A stretch of DNA of 64,000 bases from Actinacidiphila guanduensis (GCF_900103985.1 NZ_FNIE01000020.1:43590-107589), one strand, 5' to 3'. Counted from the stretch's first letter, positions 1-9,273 are shown. Made by a program: numbers and translations. The notes: generated from the sequence alone by a model not told the origin.

Positions 1-1278
1 CAGGGTACGGGCCTGCAACTCGGCCTGGTCCGCTATCGGTACCCAGCGCGCATCCATCGCGGCCATCAACTCCCGTGCGCCCGCGTCCAGTCGGCGCTCC
101 AGCCGGGAGCGCAGCCGGGCCGGAGCGCTCAGCGGCGCGTCGTCGAGCCGGGCGGTGTCCAGCAGCCGCAGCAGCATGCCGTCGGCGCGCAGCGGGATGC
201 GCCGGGCGGCGATGTCGAGCGCGGCCACGTGCGCCATGGTCAGCGCCACCGGGGAGGCGTCGGCAAGGCCCTCGAAGTCGTCGGCGAGCGAGGGGAAGAC
301 GGCCACGGCGTGCCGGACCCCGCGCAGCAGCGGGGCCGCGGGGCTGTCGGCGGCGAGCAGGCCGGCGCCCTCCAGCAGCGGCAGCGCCCGCTCCAGGAAC
401 TCCGCGGCGGTGGCGCCCTCCTTGCGCAGCCGCACCGCCAGCACGGTCAGCGCGTGCCCGGGGTCGGGGTGCGGCTCGGCGTAGGCGACCCGGCGGGTGG
501 CCCACATCGGCACCTCGACCACCAGGGTGCGGCCGCGGTAGCGGTGCGGGCGCATCCACGTCGAGCCCTCCACGTCCTCCCGCTCGCTGGGCAGCCGGTC
601 CGGCACCCCGGCGGGCGGCCGGACGAAGACGCCGGGCCCGGCCTCCTGCCAGAACAGCGCGTCGTACGTGCCGGACTGCACGGGGATGTCGAGTTCGGCG
701 GCGAACTTCCCGAACGGCTCGGCCAGGCCCGGCACATCGGAGGTCAGCTGCACCCAGGCGCCGCCGACATCCGTGCCGTGCAGCGAGCACTGGAGCACCG
801 GACGCAGCTCGTCGATGAGCGCGAACAGGGCGAGAGTTTCGGGGAGTTGGTCGAGCGGCTCGCGGAAGGAGGAGGCCCACTCGGGCTGTTCGGCGGGCGC
901 CGGGCGGTAGGTGTGGCGGTAGTGCACGGCAGGGGGGCGCGGGCCCGCGGGTCCGCTCTCGTTGAGCACCGCGCCGTCCGGGTCGAGGCAGAGCAGGAAG
1001 TCCCAGGTGAGGTCGGCGTCCTTGAGCTGTTCGCGGTCGTGCACGGCCTGCTCGGCGAGCCACAGCGCGGTGGCGCCGCCGGCCTGCTCGTCCGGGTGCG
1101 GCCCGGCCACCACCAGCACGTGCCGGCGGCCGTGGCCGACCGACAGCAGCCACAGCGGCCGCCCGGCCCGCGACTCCCCCGCCAGCCGCATCCGGCACAG
1201 GTCCGGGTGCCGCAGGGCCAGTACGCGCGCGGCGGCCGCGATCCCTGAGACCGTCGGGTACGCGTCTGGCCCGCGCAT
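1..1278 (-). CDS. M14-family zinc carboxypeptidase-like protein (partial, C-terminus beyond the window)
   Basis: The reading frame stays open to base 1, so 426 residues are visible and the C-terminus is missing. It carries the M14 metallocarboxypeptidase pattern: an HxxE zinc site (HPDE, His61 and Glu64), a third zinc histidine in SLHGTDVG (about His167), and a likely catalytic Glu in VVEVPMW (about Glu255). Family members hydrolyse C-terminal residues of peptides or cell-wall fragments. No signal peptide is visible, so it is probably cytoplasmic and its substrate is unknown. The ATG at 1278 is preceded by AAGGAG at good spacing. Family assignment is by motif spacing only. Confidence 0.8.
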   Translation of the reverse strand, partial: MRGPDAYPTVSGIAAAARVLALRHPDLCRMRLAGESRAGRPLWLLSVGHGRRHVLVVAGPHPDEQAGGATALWLAEQAVHDREQLKDADLTWDFLLCLDPDGAVLNESGPAGPRPPAVHYRHTYRPAPAEQPEWASSFREPLDQLPETLALFALIDELRPVLQCSLHGTDVGGAWVQLTSDVPGLAEPFGKFAAELDIPVQSGTYDALFWQEAGPGVFVRPPAGVPDRLPSEREDVEGSTWMRPHRYRGRTLVVEVPMWATRRVAYAEPHPDPGHALTVLAVRLRKEGATAAEFLERALPLLEGAGLLAADSPAAPLLRGVRHAVAVFPSLADDFEGLADASPVALTMAHVAALDIAARRIPLRADGMLLRLLDTARLDDAPLSAPARLRSRLERRLDAGARELMAAMDARWVPIADQAELQARTL

Positions 1279-1848
1279 CGGTGCTCCTTGCTCTGCGGTT
1301 ACAGGGAGTTGAGGGCGCCCTACGATCAGCGCTTGCGCGCTGCGCACAGATTCTTTTCAGGGTTGACGGCGTGTCAAGTAGGCACCGCCCCGAAAAGGCC
1401 CAACCCCACCAGCACAAAGACCGATTCCCACCCCTTACCCCCGGTCGCACCCACGCCCATGGGCCCGCGGCCGGCCATGGCGGAACGGGACAGACGGGTC
1501 GCCCCCCAAGGGGCGCTGGGGGTGCCCGCGAGCCAAGCGCTGGGGGAGGAACGGCGCGAGAAACCGGCCACCGGCCTGCGGCCGGAAAGGCACCGCAACC
1601 ACGAACGGCGAGAACCGGTCGCCGTATACCGAGCCGCGCCAAAGAACCCGCATCTTCCCCTCCCCCCGCACCCAAAGAATCCGATCTATTGGCACCACAC
1701 ACCCCCGCAAGCACATCAAGAACCGCAAGACCCAGCCCCGAACCCCCCGTAAGACCCGATCTTTGCCGTCCGATGAGTTGTATTCATCCCCTGCCCCATC
1801 CATACTCATCGCTCGTCAAACGCGTCTCACCCGGCGAAGGGACCGCCC
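1279..1848. other. Intergenic region with relatively AT-richer patches
   Basis: These 570 bases separate the divergent peptidase and beta-helix genes. I see no convincing gene. The middle holds a copy of the dispersed Streptomyces-type repeat (listed separately). The flanks, around 1370-1440 and 1660-1830, are clearly richer in A and T than the genes on either side and probably contain both divergent promoters, but no well-spaced -35/-10 pair stood out. Confidence 0.5.
1502..1590 (-). repeat. Dispersed intergenic repeat, Streptomyces type (diverged copy)
   Basis: The block contains CCCCAAGGGGCGCTGGGGG, then CTGGGGGAGGAACGGCGCGAG, then an arm with CCGGCCACCGGCCTGCGGCCGG. Read on the minus strand it matches the pattern 'gcgc-ttccccgcgcccctt' seen at about 18.2-18.4 kb and 29.9 kb in this window. 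Such palindromic elements recur between Streptomyces genes; terminator or RNA-processing roles are inferred, not shown. Confidence 0.55.
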
Positions 1849-4722
1849 GTGGCGACCAAGGCAAGACCCCCTGTTGCGCGCTCGCGTGCACATACACCCG
1901 ACGACACCCCCCGTACGGCCGAAAACCGCCGCTCGGCGCGCCCCCGCCGCCTCGCGCGAGCGCTCGGCATCGGCACGACCACCGCCGTCGTGGCCGCGCT
2001 GGCGAGCACGGCCGCGGTGGCCGCCCCGGCCCCCGAAGGCAGCCCGCACGCGGCGGCGTTGAGGATCTACGCCGCCCCCGACGGGAACGGCGCCGCCTGC
2101 CTTCAGGCCAATCCCTGCACGCTGACCGCCGCGCAGGCGAAGGTACGAGCGGTGAGCCGCACCGCCGGTACCGACATCGACGTGGTGCTGGCCGGCGGCA
2201 CGTACCGCCTGGACCAGACCCTCGCCTTCGACGCCGCCAAGGGCGACGGCGGCAGCGACGGGCACACCGTCACCTACGAGGCGGCGCCCGGCGCGCAGCC
2301 CGTGCTCAGCGGCGGGCAGCAGGTGTCCGGCTGGAAGCAGGGCGCCGACGGCGTGTGGTCGGCGAAGGTGCCCGCGACCGCGGACGCCCGGCAGCTCTAC
2401 GTGGACGGCGTGCGCGCCCAGCGCGCCCGCGGCTCGGACCCCACCGGCTTCACCCGCACCGCCACCGGCTACACCACCTCGGACACCACGCTCGACAGCT
2501 GGAAGAACATCAGCGACGTGGAGTTCGTCTACAACGTCGGCTGGACGCAGATGCGATGCGGGGTCGCCTCCGTCTCGGGCACCTCCGTGGTGATGGACCA
2601 GCCCTGCTTCGACAACTCCACGAAGAAGCAGTACGGCGTCAACGCCGACCTGCCCAGCTTCGTGGAGAACGCCCGCGAGCTGCTGAACGACCCCGGCGAG
2701 TGGTATCTGGACAAATCCTCGCACACCCTCTACTACAAGCCCCGCGAGGGCCAGGACCTGCGCACCGCCGACGTCGAACTCCCGCGCCTGCAGACCCTGG
2801 TGTCAGGCACCGGCACCGAGGCGCACCCGCTGACCGGCCTCTCCCTGAGCGGCATCACCTTCGCCTACGGCAACTGGACCGGCTCCGACACCGCCGACGG
2901 CTTCTCCGAGGTCCAGGCCAACATGCGCCTGACCGGCGACGACGCGTGGCAGAAGCAGGGTTCCTGCGACCGCTTCTCGACGACCGACCCGGGCACCTGC
3001 CCGTACGGCAACTGGACGATGACGCCCGGCAATGTCGTCTTCGACCACACCCAGGGCCTGTCCATCACCGGCAGCACCTTCCAGCACCTGGGCGCGGCGG
3101 GCCTGCAACTCGGCCGCAATGTCGCCGGATCGACGCTGCGCGGCAACGTCTTCACCGACATCTCCGGCAACGGCCTGGAGATCGGCAACGGCACCGACGC
3201 GAACCCCGACGACGTCTCGCTGCTGCCGCACGACAACACGGTCGCCGACAACTGGGTGCACAACGTCGCGGTGGAGTACACCGGCGGCGTCGGCATCTTC
3301 CAGGGCTACGCCCGCGACGACGTGATCGAGCACAACCAGGTCAACGACGTGCCCTACAGCGGCATCAGCTCCAACTGGGGCTGGGGCCGCACCCCGACGA
3401 AGACCGCCGGCAACAAGATCCTGGACAACCTGGTCTTCGACGCCATGCAGCAGCGCAATGACGGCGGCGGCATCTACGTCCTCGGGCAGGAGGGCGACTC
3501 GCTCGCCGACGGCCTGCTGATCAGCGGCAACGTGGTGCACGACGGTGTCGGCGGCGGGCACGCCATCTACACCGACGGCGGCAGCCAGTACATCACCATG
3601 ACCGGCAACGCGATGTACGGCAACGACGAGTTCTCGATGGGCGGTTGCCGGGAGAGCGACGGCACCCCGTACGGCGACTTCGTCTTCACCGGCAACTACG
3701 TGGAGAACACCACGCCGGACTGGCCGTGCGGCGCGCCCGACGACTTCACCGGCGACAACATCAAGGTGGGCTCGGACGGCAGCGGAGTGCCCGCCTCGCT
3801 GCTCGCCGCCGCCGGGCTGGAGGCGCCCTACGCGCACCTGGCCGACGCCCCCGCCGGCAGCGCGCCGGTGAACCTCGCCACGGGCAAGCCCGCGCAGGCG
3901 CAGTTCCTCGACGGCAGCCCGGCCCAGCTCCAGCCGGGCAACCAGGTCGCCAGCGCCACCGACGGCGACCCCTCCACCTGGGTGCAGGCCAGCGGCCAGT
4001 TCCGCTGGCAGCTGGTGGTCGACCTGCAGCAGCCGCAGGTCCTCGGCTCGGTGACGGTCGGCATGCCGCAGCCGCACTACGCCACCGACTTCCACGTCGA
4101 CGCCTCCACGGACGGCTCGGCCTGGACGACGGTCGGCACCGTGCACGACAGCGGCTGGGGCACCGTGCCGGTCCTCTTCGGCTCGCCGGTCACCGCCCGC
4201 TACCTGCGGGTCGTCGCCGACAAGCCGGACGACTGGGGCCAGCGCGGCGACCAGATGGCGATCAGCGAGATCGGTGCCTACGCGCCCGGGCTGAGCAACC
4301 TCGCGCTGGGCAAGCCGGCGCAGGCGCTGTTCATCGACCGCACGCAGGCCGACATGCAGCCGAACTCGCTGCCCTCGTACGCCACCGACGGCGACGCCTC
4401 GACCTGGGCGCAGGCCACCGGCCAGTACCGGTGGATCTCGCAGGTGGACCTCGGCGCGCAGCGCTCGATCGACCTGGTGACGCTGCTCCAGCCGGACGAC
4501 AAGTTCGCCACGCAGTTCCACGTGGACGTCTCGGCGGACGGCTCCAGCTGGTACACCGTGGCCCGGCACGGCGGAAGCGCGGGCGGCCTCACCGGAATCC
4601 AGCTCGACCACCCGGTCAAGGCCCGCTACCTGCGCCTGATCGTGGACCGCCCCGACCAGGGCGGCCAGACCGGCGGCCAGATGGCCGTCAGCGAACTGTC
4701 GGCCTACGGCCCATCCGCCTGA
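1849..4722 (+). CDS. Secreted right-handed beta-helix protein with two C-terminal discoidin-like domains
   Basis: The 957-residue protein starts at GTG 1849 with GAAGGGA upstream. A long twin-arginine-rich N-region followed by a hydrophobic segment ending AAVAAPAPEG (about residues 25-65) looks like a signal peptide, so it is predicted to be exported. Residues of about 75-660 have the short, Asn/Gly-rich strands of a parallel beta-helix (for example GNVFTDISGNGLEIGNGT), a fold used by polysaccharide lyases and glycosidases. Two tandem F5/8 type C-like domains follow (about 680-815 and 816-957); both begin NLA-GKPAQA and end with an AxSEx-AY strand. Discoidin domains usually bind carbohydrate. 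Catalytic residues and substrate cannot be assigned; I infer a role in extracellular glycan degradation. Confidence 0.82.
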   Translation: MATKARPPVARSRAHTPDDTPRTAENRRSARPRRLARALGIGTTTAVVAALASTAAVAAPAPEGSPHAAALRIYAAPDGNGAACLQANPCTLTAAQAKVRAVSRTAGTDIDVVLAGGTYRLDQTLAFDAAKGDGGSDGHTVTYEAAPGAQPVLSGGQQVSGWKQGADGVWSAKVPATADARQLYVDGVRAQRARGSDPTGFTRTATGYTTSDTTLDSWKNISDVEFVYNVGWTQMRCGVASVSGTSVVMDQPCFDNSTKKQYGVNADLPSFVENARELLNDPGEWYLDKSSHTLYYKPREGQDLRTADVELPRLQTLVSGTGTEAHPLTGLSLSGITFAYGNWTGSDTADGFSEVQANMRLTGDDAWQKQGSCDRFSTTDPGTCPYGNWTMTPGNVVFDHTQGLSITGSTFQHLGAAGLQLGRNVAGSTLRGNVFTDISGNGLEIGNGTDANPDDVSLLPHDNTVADNWVHNVAVEYTGGVGIFQGYARDDVIEHNQVNDVPYSGISSNWGWGRTPTKTAGNKILDNLVFDAMQQRNDGGGIYVLGQEGDSLADGLLISGNVVHDGVGGGHAIYTDGGSQYITMTGNAMYGNDEFSMGGCRESDGTPYGDFVFTGNYVENTTPDWPCGAPDDFTGDNIKVGSDGSGVPASLLAAAGLEAPYAHLADAPAGSAPVNLATGKPAQAQFLDGSPAQLQPGNQVASATDGDPSTWVQASGQFRWQLVVDLQQPQVLGSVTVGMPQPHYATDFHVDASTDGSAWTTVGTVHDSGWGTVPVLFGSPVTARYLRVVADKPDDWGQRGDQMAISEIGAYAPGLSNLALGKPAQALFIDRTQADMQPNSLPSYATDGDASTWAQATGQYRWISQVDLGAQRSIDLVTLLQPDDKFATQFHVDVSADGSSWYTVARHGGSAGGLTGIQLDHPVKARYLRLIVDRPDQGGQTGGQMAVSELSAYGPSA

Positions 4723-4743
4723 CACCCCCGGCTGACCCACCCA

Positions 4744-4775
4744 GGGGGCGGCGCCCTGACCAAGGCGCCGCCCCC
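4744..4775 (+). terminator. Hairpin terminator after the beta-helix gene
   Basis: GGGGGCGGCGCC at 4744-4755 pairs perfectly with GGCGCCGCCCCC at 4764-4775 across an 8-nt loop. It begins 21 nt after the stop codon and lies between convergent genes, so it may stop transcription from both sides. No clear T-run follows, as is common in Streptomyces. Confidence 0.75.
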
Positions 4776-4806
4776 ACCCCTGCCCCGGCGAACTCAACGC
4801 GGCCGG

Positions 4807-5760
4807 TCAGTGGCGGAGGCGGGTGCGCCAGGCGAGGTAGGGGACCATCGGGGAGCGGTCGTCGAGGTAGCGCCAGGGGAACTCCGTGGCCCGGGTGCCC
4901 AGTTGGCGGAAGAGGTGACGGGCGGCCTGGCGCTCGCCGGCGAGCGCGAAGGCCAGGGCGAAGGTGTTGAACGGCACCGGCCAGTCCAGCCGGCGGGCGA
5001 ACGCCGGATGCAGCACCGAGCGGCCCGCGGCCTCGTACAGCTCCTGCGCGACGCTCGGCTCGGCCAGGAAAGCGGAGTCGGGGTCGGCCCCGCGCTCGCG
5101 CCACTGCTCCAGGTAGGCCCTGGCCACCAGCTCCCCGCGCGGGCTGCCCTCGGGCGCCGACGCGGTGGCCTCCCGGGCGAAGGCGGGCATCTGCGCGAGG
5201 GGCAGCTGCAGCAGCCGCTCGCGGTGGGCGGCGTGGTGCTGGGGGTCCCGGGCCCGTACGGCCTCGAACCGCTCACGCGCGACGTCCGCCCCGAGGTCCA
5301 GGCCGTGCCCGCTCATCAGCAGGAAGTACCAGGGCGCGGACTGCCCGGGAGCACTGTCCGCCGCCTCCCGCAGCAGTGCCTCGGCCGTCTCCAGGCGCTG
5401 CCGGAACAGTTCCAACTGCGGCCGCGGCACCGCCTCTTCTGGGCCCCGCCCCCGTGCCTGCCAGGCCCACGCGATCTGCCGGGCGCCGCCCACCAGCCGG
5501 GCCCGGGTCCCCTCGTGCTCCCCGATCCACCGCTCCACCCCGGCGACCTGCCCGACGCCCTGGACGAGGAACGCGGTCTCCTCGCCGTCCCCGGCCGCCG
5601 CCAGCTGGGCCAGCACCCCGTCCCAGTCCCGCCGCCCAGCGGCCTTCCGGGCCCGGGCCAGCCGCGCGTCGCCGTACGAGGGGTCGAGCGCGGGCGGCTT
5701 CCGCCGCAGCCAGAACTCGTCCCCCTCGGCCTTGTGCGCCCGCAGGTACCGCTTCCACAC
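4807..5760 (-). CDS. Conserved hypothetical cytoplasmic protein, helical repeat-like
   Basis: I do not recognise a named family. The 317-residue protein is rich in Ala, Arg and Glu. Several helix-pair stretches (RQRLETAEALLREAADSAPG, RERFEAVRARDPQHHAAHRE) resemble TPR-type repeats, so a protein-binding scaffold is possible. There is no signal peptide or membrane segment. I chose the GTG at 5760 (MWKRYLRAHKAEGDEFW) because AGGGG precedes it; the GTG at 5781, seven codons upstream, has no ribosome-binding site. It converges on the beta-helix gene and shares no obvious operon. Confidence 0.65.
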   Translation of the reverse strand: MWKRYLRAHKAEGDEFWLRRKPPALDPSYGDARLARARKAAGRRDWDGVLAQLAAAGDGEETAFLVQGVGQVAGVERWIGEHEGTRARLVGGARQIAWAWQARGRGPEEAVPRPQLELFRQRLETAEALLREAADSAPGQSAPWYFLLMSGHGLDLGADVARERFEAVRARDPQHHAAHRERLLQLPLAQMPAFAREATASAPEGSPRGELVARAYLEQWRERGADPDSAFLAEPSVAQELYEAAGRSVLHPAFARRLDWPVPFNTFALAFALAGERQAARHLFRQLGTRATEFPWRYLDDRSPMVPYLAWRTRLRH

Positions 5761-5806
5761 AAGCCCCTGTCTACCACGCACGGGGCGGCCGGGCCGCGAG
5801 CGGAGG

Positions 5807-6499
5807 TCAGGCGGGGGCGAGGGCGGTGAGGAGCGGGCGCCAGGCGGAGATGGTGTGCGTGGCGCCCGCGTGGCGCAGGGCCAGGTCGTGGCGGGGGGAC
5901 TTGGCGAAGCCGAGGAAGGGGATGCCGAGCTGGTCGGCGGCCTGGAAGTCGGTGGCCGAGTCGCCGACCATGAGGGCTTCGGCCGGGGCGGTGCCGGCGG
6001 AGCGCAGGGCGCGCCGCACGGAGTCGGGGTGCGGCTTCATCAGCGCGGGGTCGGCGGCGCGGCCGTGCAGGCGGTCGCCGAAGTACGCGGTCAGGCCCCG
6101 GCGGTCGAGGTAGTGGGCGACGGCGGCGCGGCCGTTGTTGGAGGCCACCGCGAGCCGCACGCCCCCGGCGGCCAGCGCCCGCACGACCCGGTCGGCGTCC
6201 GGGGTGGGCTCGGCGGCGTCGACGGCGGCGACCTCCTCGCCGGTCAGGAACTCCTCCAGCCGGGCCACGTCCTGTTCGCCGAGCTTGTGGCCCGCGTCCC
6301 GCAGCACTTCCATCGGGTCGGTGGGCGCGGCGCCGGCGTAGAAGTCCAGCCCGCGTTCCTCCAGCCAGGCGACCATGCGCTCGGCCACGACCTCCGCCGG
6401 GTGCCCGGCGAAGAGCCCGCACAGGGGGCCGTCGAAGTCGAAGAGCAGGCAGCGGACGTTGTCCAGGAGCCCGGCAGCGGAGTGCGAGGGATCGGTCAC
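5807..6499 (-). CDS. HAD-superfamily hydrolase (phosphatase)
   Basis: The 230-residue protein has the four HAD motifs in order. Motif I is LLFDFDGPLC with the nucleophile and acid/base aspartates, motif II is VASNN, the motif III lysine is in LMKPHPDS, and motif IV is VGDSATDF. The helical cap between motifs I and II suggests a small-molecule phosphatase of the beta-phosphoglucomutase/Gph type. The GTG start at 6499 overlaps the stop of the upstream GntR gene by 4 nt (GTGA), so the two are probably translationally coupled. Substrate is unknown; the coupling suggests the regulator senses a related metabolite. Confidence 0.85.
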   Translation of the reverse strand: MTDPSHSAAGLLDNVRCLLFDFDGPLCGLFAGHPAEVVAERMVAWLEERGLDFYAGAAPTDPMEVLRDAGHKLGEQDVARLEEFLTGEEVAAVDAAEPTPDADRVVRALAAGGVRLAVASNNGRAAVAHYLDRRGLTAYFGDRLHGRAADPALMKPHPDSVRRALRSAGTAPAEALMVGDSATDFQAADQLGIPFLGFAKSPRHDLALRHAGATHTISAWRPLLTALAPA

Positions 6500-7401
6500 C
6501 GGTCGAGTGTTGCGGGTTTGGCGACCGTTTGCCAGAGCTGATCGAACCACGTCTGGGTCTGCCGCACGAACGCCGTTGACGTCGGGTCGTCGCCCGCCGC
6601 GGTGAACCGGAAGAGCACCGACTCGGTGCCGAGCGCGTCGTAGAAGGCCACCTCGGGCTCGCCGGGCCGCATCGGCACCGAGCGCTGCTGGAAGGAGTAG
6701 TGGCCGTGCAGCAGCTCCCCCCGGTTGAGCAGGTAGACCTTGAACAGCGGGGTCGCGGCCAGCGTGCGGATCTGCACCGACACCCGCGGCTCGGGCCCGG
6801 AGTCGGTCAGCGACTCGAAGCAGTTCGCCAGGTAGGGCGCCTGGCGGCGGAGCAACGCGGTGATCCGCTGCCGGGGCCGGGTGTCGGCGGGGTCGTCCAC
6901 CGGCTCGCCGACCAGCAGCCGCGCCTCGGAGTCGGCGAGCAGCGCGCGTACGGTCACCGACACCGGGATCGGCTCGCCGTTCTGCTTCTTCTGCCGGATC
7001 CGGATGACCTCGCGGCCGATCGCGTGGTTGAGGGTCTCGCCGGACAGCGAATAGGCGTCGATCGTGACGTGCTCGGCCTCGAAGGCGTCCTTCAGCGCCG
7101 CGGCGAGCACCACGCCCGCCTCGCCCGAGGTGTACGAGGACGAGCCGCCGCCGCGGACCACCGGCGAGCGGCCGCGGCCGCCGAGGGTGACCAGGCCGTC
7201 GGTCTCCAGCTGCTTGACCGCGCGCCGCACGGTCGAGCGGGAGACGGCGAACCGGCGGCACAGCAGCTCCTGCTTGGGCAGTTCGCTGCCCGGCGGGTAG
7301 GTCCCGTCCCGTATGCCGGAGCGGAGCACGTTGGCCACCATCTGGTACGTGCGGCCGGCGTCGATCGCCTCCGTGTAGACCTCCATGTCGCGACGGTACA
7401 T
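6496..7401 (-). CDS. GntR-family transcriptional regulator
   Basis: The 301-residue protein has an N-terminal winged helix-turn-helix of GntR type, with FAVSRSTVRRAVKQLETDGL as the recognition segment at about residues 45-65. A longer C-terminal ligand-binding domain follows, which could be UTRA-like but is not clearly so by eye. I chose the ATG at 7401 (MYRRDMEVYTEAID) because GAGG lies about 11 nt upstream; an internal ATG at 7386 is an alternative. It is coupled to the HAD hydrolase gene by a 4-nt overlap. The ligand is unknown. Confidence 0.82.
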   Translation of the reverse strand: MYRRDMEVYTEAIDAGRTYQMVANVLRSGIRDGTYPPGSELPKQELLCRRFAVSRSTVRRAVKQLETDGLVTLGGRGRSPVVRGGGSSSYTSGEAGVVLAAALKDAFEAEHVTIDAYSLSGETLNHAIGREVIRIRQKKQNGEPIPVSVTVRALLADSEARLLVGEPVDDPADTRPRQRITALLRRQAPYLANCFESLTDSGPEPRVSVQIRTLAATPLFKVYLLNRGELLHGHYSFQQRSVPMRPGEPEVAFYDALGTESVLFRFTAAGDDPTSTAFVRQTQTWFDQLWQTVAKPATLDR

Positions 7402-7433
7402 GCAGCGGCCAACCTCAGCCAGATGACTGCCAC

Positions 7434-7454
7434 TTGGCTGCTTGCAGGAGCCAA
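7434..7454. promoter_or_regulatory. Inverted repeat upstream of the GntR gene (possible operator)
   Basis: TTGGCT (7434-7439) and AGCCAA (7449-7454) form a 6+9+6 inverted repeat just 33 nt before the chosen start of the GntR gene. Position and symmetry suit autoregulation, but the repeat does not match a GntR consensus I can name. Confidence 0.35.
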
Positions 7455-7716
7455 CTGGGGTGCATCCCCGGCCGGTTGTCCGCACCCTGCGCAGGATGTG
7501 GCCCGGGCACCGCCCGCCATGGCGGTGCCGGGCACCGGCGTGATCGTCCGCTGTCGGCTCCCTGCTGCTGCCCTGACCCTCCCCTGTCACTGCGTGCACC
7601 ACCAAGAACGTGCAGGTCAGGCGCACTTCTCCCATGGTTGGCCGGCCCCTTGGCCCGCGACCATGGAGTCACGGCCGGCAGCGGGAACCGGCCGTACGGG
7701 GGAGGAGGTGGCAGCC

Positions 7717-7884
7717 GTGCTCGCACTGAATGTGTGCGCCTACGTCGCCGAAGAGGTCGTGCAGTACCGCTACGGGACGGCGGGCGCGCTCGCCGTGGCG
7801 CTGATCGGCATCGGGCACCGGGCGAAGAACACGGTGTGCACGGCGCTGGGGCTGGTGGCCCTGGCCCTGCTGCTCGCCCGGTAG
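7717..7884 (+). CDS. Small hydrophobic membrane protein
   Basis: The 55-residue frame begins at GTG 7717, preceded by GGGGGAGGAGG at suitable distance, which is a strong ribosome-binding site for a short gene. It encodes a mostly hydrophobic protein: one segment near the start after LNVCAYVAEEVVQ, then GALAVALIGIG and a final LGLVALALLLA helix. Two membrane passes are likely. It stands alone between two genes transcribed away from it. I do not recognise a family; coding status rests on the strong SD, codon bias and hydrophobic pattern. Confidence 0.55.
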   Translation: MLALNVCAYVAEEVVQYRYGTAGALAVALIGIGHRAKNTVCTALGLVALALLLAR

Positions 7885-7980
7885 CGCGCGGGGAGGAGCG
7901 GGGGGCGCCCGCAGGAGCCGGGAGCACCGGGGGGCGCCCCGGGGAGTACCGGGCCGGCGAGCGCCGGGGAGCCGGCGGTG

Positions 7981-8547
7981 TCACTCACCGGAGAGCAGGT
8001 CCTCCACGTGCGCCTCGCCCTCCCGGTAGCGGCGGGTGATCTCCGCCGAGCAGGCGTCCACCGTGTGCTGCAGGACGTGGCGGCGGCGGGAGACCTGCTG
8101 CTCGTGGCGGGCGAGGCGGGCCATCGCGGCCCGCAGTTCGGGGTCGGTGCGGGCGGCCAGGTCGGAGAGCTCGACCTCGGAGAGCATCTCCTCGGCCAGC
8201 CCCCGCACCCCCTCCGTCAGCGGCGTGCCGAGCGTGACGTGCCGCGCGGAGGACCGTACCGGGGCCGGGCCGTCGGTGAGGATCTCCGAGAGCCGGTCCA
8301 CGACCGCCGGTCCCTGCGAGGGCTCGGCGGCCCCGTCCCGGCGGCGCAGCTCCGCCTGCAGGATGTCGATCCGGCCGTGCAGCATCCGCCGCAGGTACGA
8401 CAGGTCGGCCTCCTCGCGCTGGGCGTCGCGGCGCAGGGCGCGCAGCGCGTCCAGGCCCAGGGCGCCGAAGTCCGGCACCGGCGGGTCGGCGAGCGGGCTG
8501 CGCGGGGCGGGCGGCCGTAGCGGGCCCGTCGCGTCGGCCTTCAGCAT
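7981..8547 (-). CDS. rsiG: RsiG, c-di-GMP-dependent anti-sigma factor for WhiG (formerly AmfC-type protein)
   Basis: The 188-residue protein carries the RsiG signature E(X)3S(X)2R(X)3Q(X)3D twice, once in each half. The second copy is exact (Glu149, Ser153, Arg156, Gln160, Asp164). The first has His at the Gln position (Glu46, Ser50, Arg53, His57, Asp61). In Streptomyces RsiG these repeats lie on an antiparallel coiled-coil hairpin that holds a c-di-GMP dimer and sequesters the sporulation sigma factor WhiG. The start at 8547 has GGAAGG upstream; an in-frame ATG at 8658 with GGAGGGG would add 37 residues. It diverges from dtd. Confidence in family is high; which start is used is open. Confidence 0.88.
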   Translation of the reverse strand: MLKADATGPLRPPAPRSPLADPPVPDFGALGLDALRALRRDAQREEADLSYLRRMLHGRIDILQAELRRRDGAAEPSQGPAVVDRLSEILTDGPAPVRSSARHVTLGTPLTEGVRGLAEEMLSEVELSDLAARTDPELRAAMARLARHEQQVSRRRHVLQHTVDACSAEITRRYREGEAHVEDLLSGE

Positions 8548-8847
8548 GGGTTGACCCTTCCTGCTGGGCGCCGCCAAGGCGGCGGCCTTGGTCGCGGCAG
8601 TGCCGGACACCGCCGGTTGTGCGGTGCCGGAAGTCTCTCCGGCGCCGGTGGTGATCATGCCTCTCGGTCCCCTCCGGGCGTATGTGCGCACCGCCCGGCT
8701 CGATGCTGCCACCTGCCGCGGGCGCCGCGCAGGCGCCCTGCACCCGAACGGCCGTCGCAACAGTTGTGCGACGCCGCCGACCGGCCGAACCGCCCCCGCC
8801 CCCACCCGTGTGAGGGAGGCCGGGACCCAGGCGCCACAATGAACGCC

Positions 8848-9273
8848 ATGCGAGCGGTGGCACAGCGGGTGAGCGAGGCAAGCGTCGTGGTCGACGGCGA
8901 GACCGTCGGCGCCATCGGAGGGCCGGGGCTGTGCGTCCTGGTCGGCGTGACGCACGAGGACACCAAGGAGAAGGCCGCCGCGCTGGCCCGCAAGCTGTGG
9001 ACGCTGCGCATCCTGCCCGAGGAGCGCTCCTGCTCCGACATCGACGCGCCCCTCCTGGTGATCAGCCAGTTCACGCTTTACGGTGACGCCCGCAAGGGGC
9101 GCCGCCCCACCTGGAACGCGGCCGCGCCCGGCCCGGTCGCCGAGCCGCTGGTGGACGAGGTCGTCGCCCAGCTGCGGGCGCTGGGCGCCACCGTGGCCAC
9201 GGGCGTCTTCGGCGCCGACATGAAGGTGTCGCTGACGAACGACGGCCCCTTCACGGTGGTCATCGACCTCTAG
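8848..9273 (+). CDS. dtd: D-aminoacyl-tRNA deacylase
   Basis: The 141-residue protein matches the DTD family throughout. It opens MRAVAQRVSEASV and has the catalytic-loop motif SQFTLYGD near residue 80 and the C-terminal NDGPFT motif (NxGPVT in many homologues). DTD hydrolyses D-amino acids, classically D-Tyr, from mischarged tRNA in the cytoplasm. The family's invariant MRAV start identifies ATG 8848; an ATG three codons earlier at 8839 is in frame. The gene stands alone, divergent from rsiG and convergent with ygfZ. Confidence 0.93.
   Translation: MRAVAQRVSEASVVVDGETVGAIGGPGLCVLVGVTHEDTKEKAAALARKLWTLRILPEERSCSDIDAPLLVISQFTLYGDARKGRRPTWNAAAPGPVAEPLVDEVVAQLRALGATVATGVFGADMKVSLTNDGPFTVVIDL

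Noticed and set aside
2803..4797. A 664-codon minus-strand frame opposite the beta-helix gene
   Set aside because: Val/Ala/Gly/Arg-rich with no SD or known motif; it also runs through the terminator hairpin.
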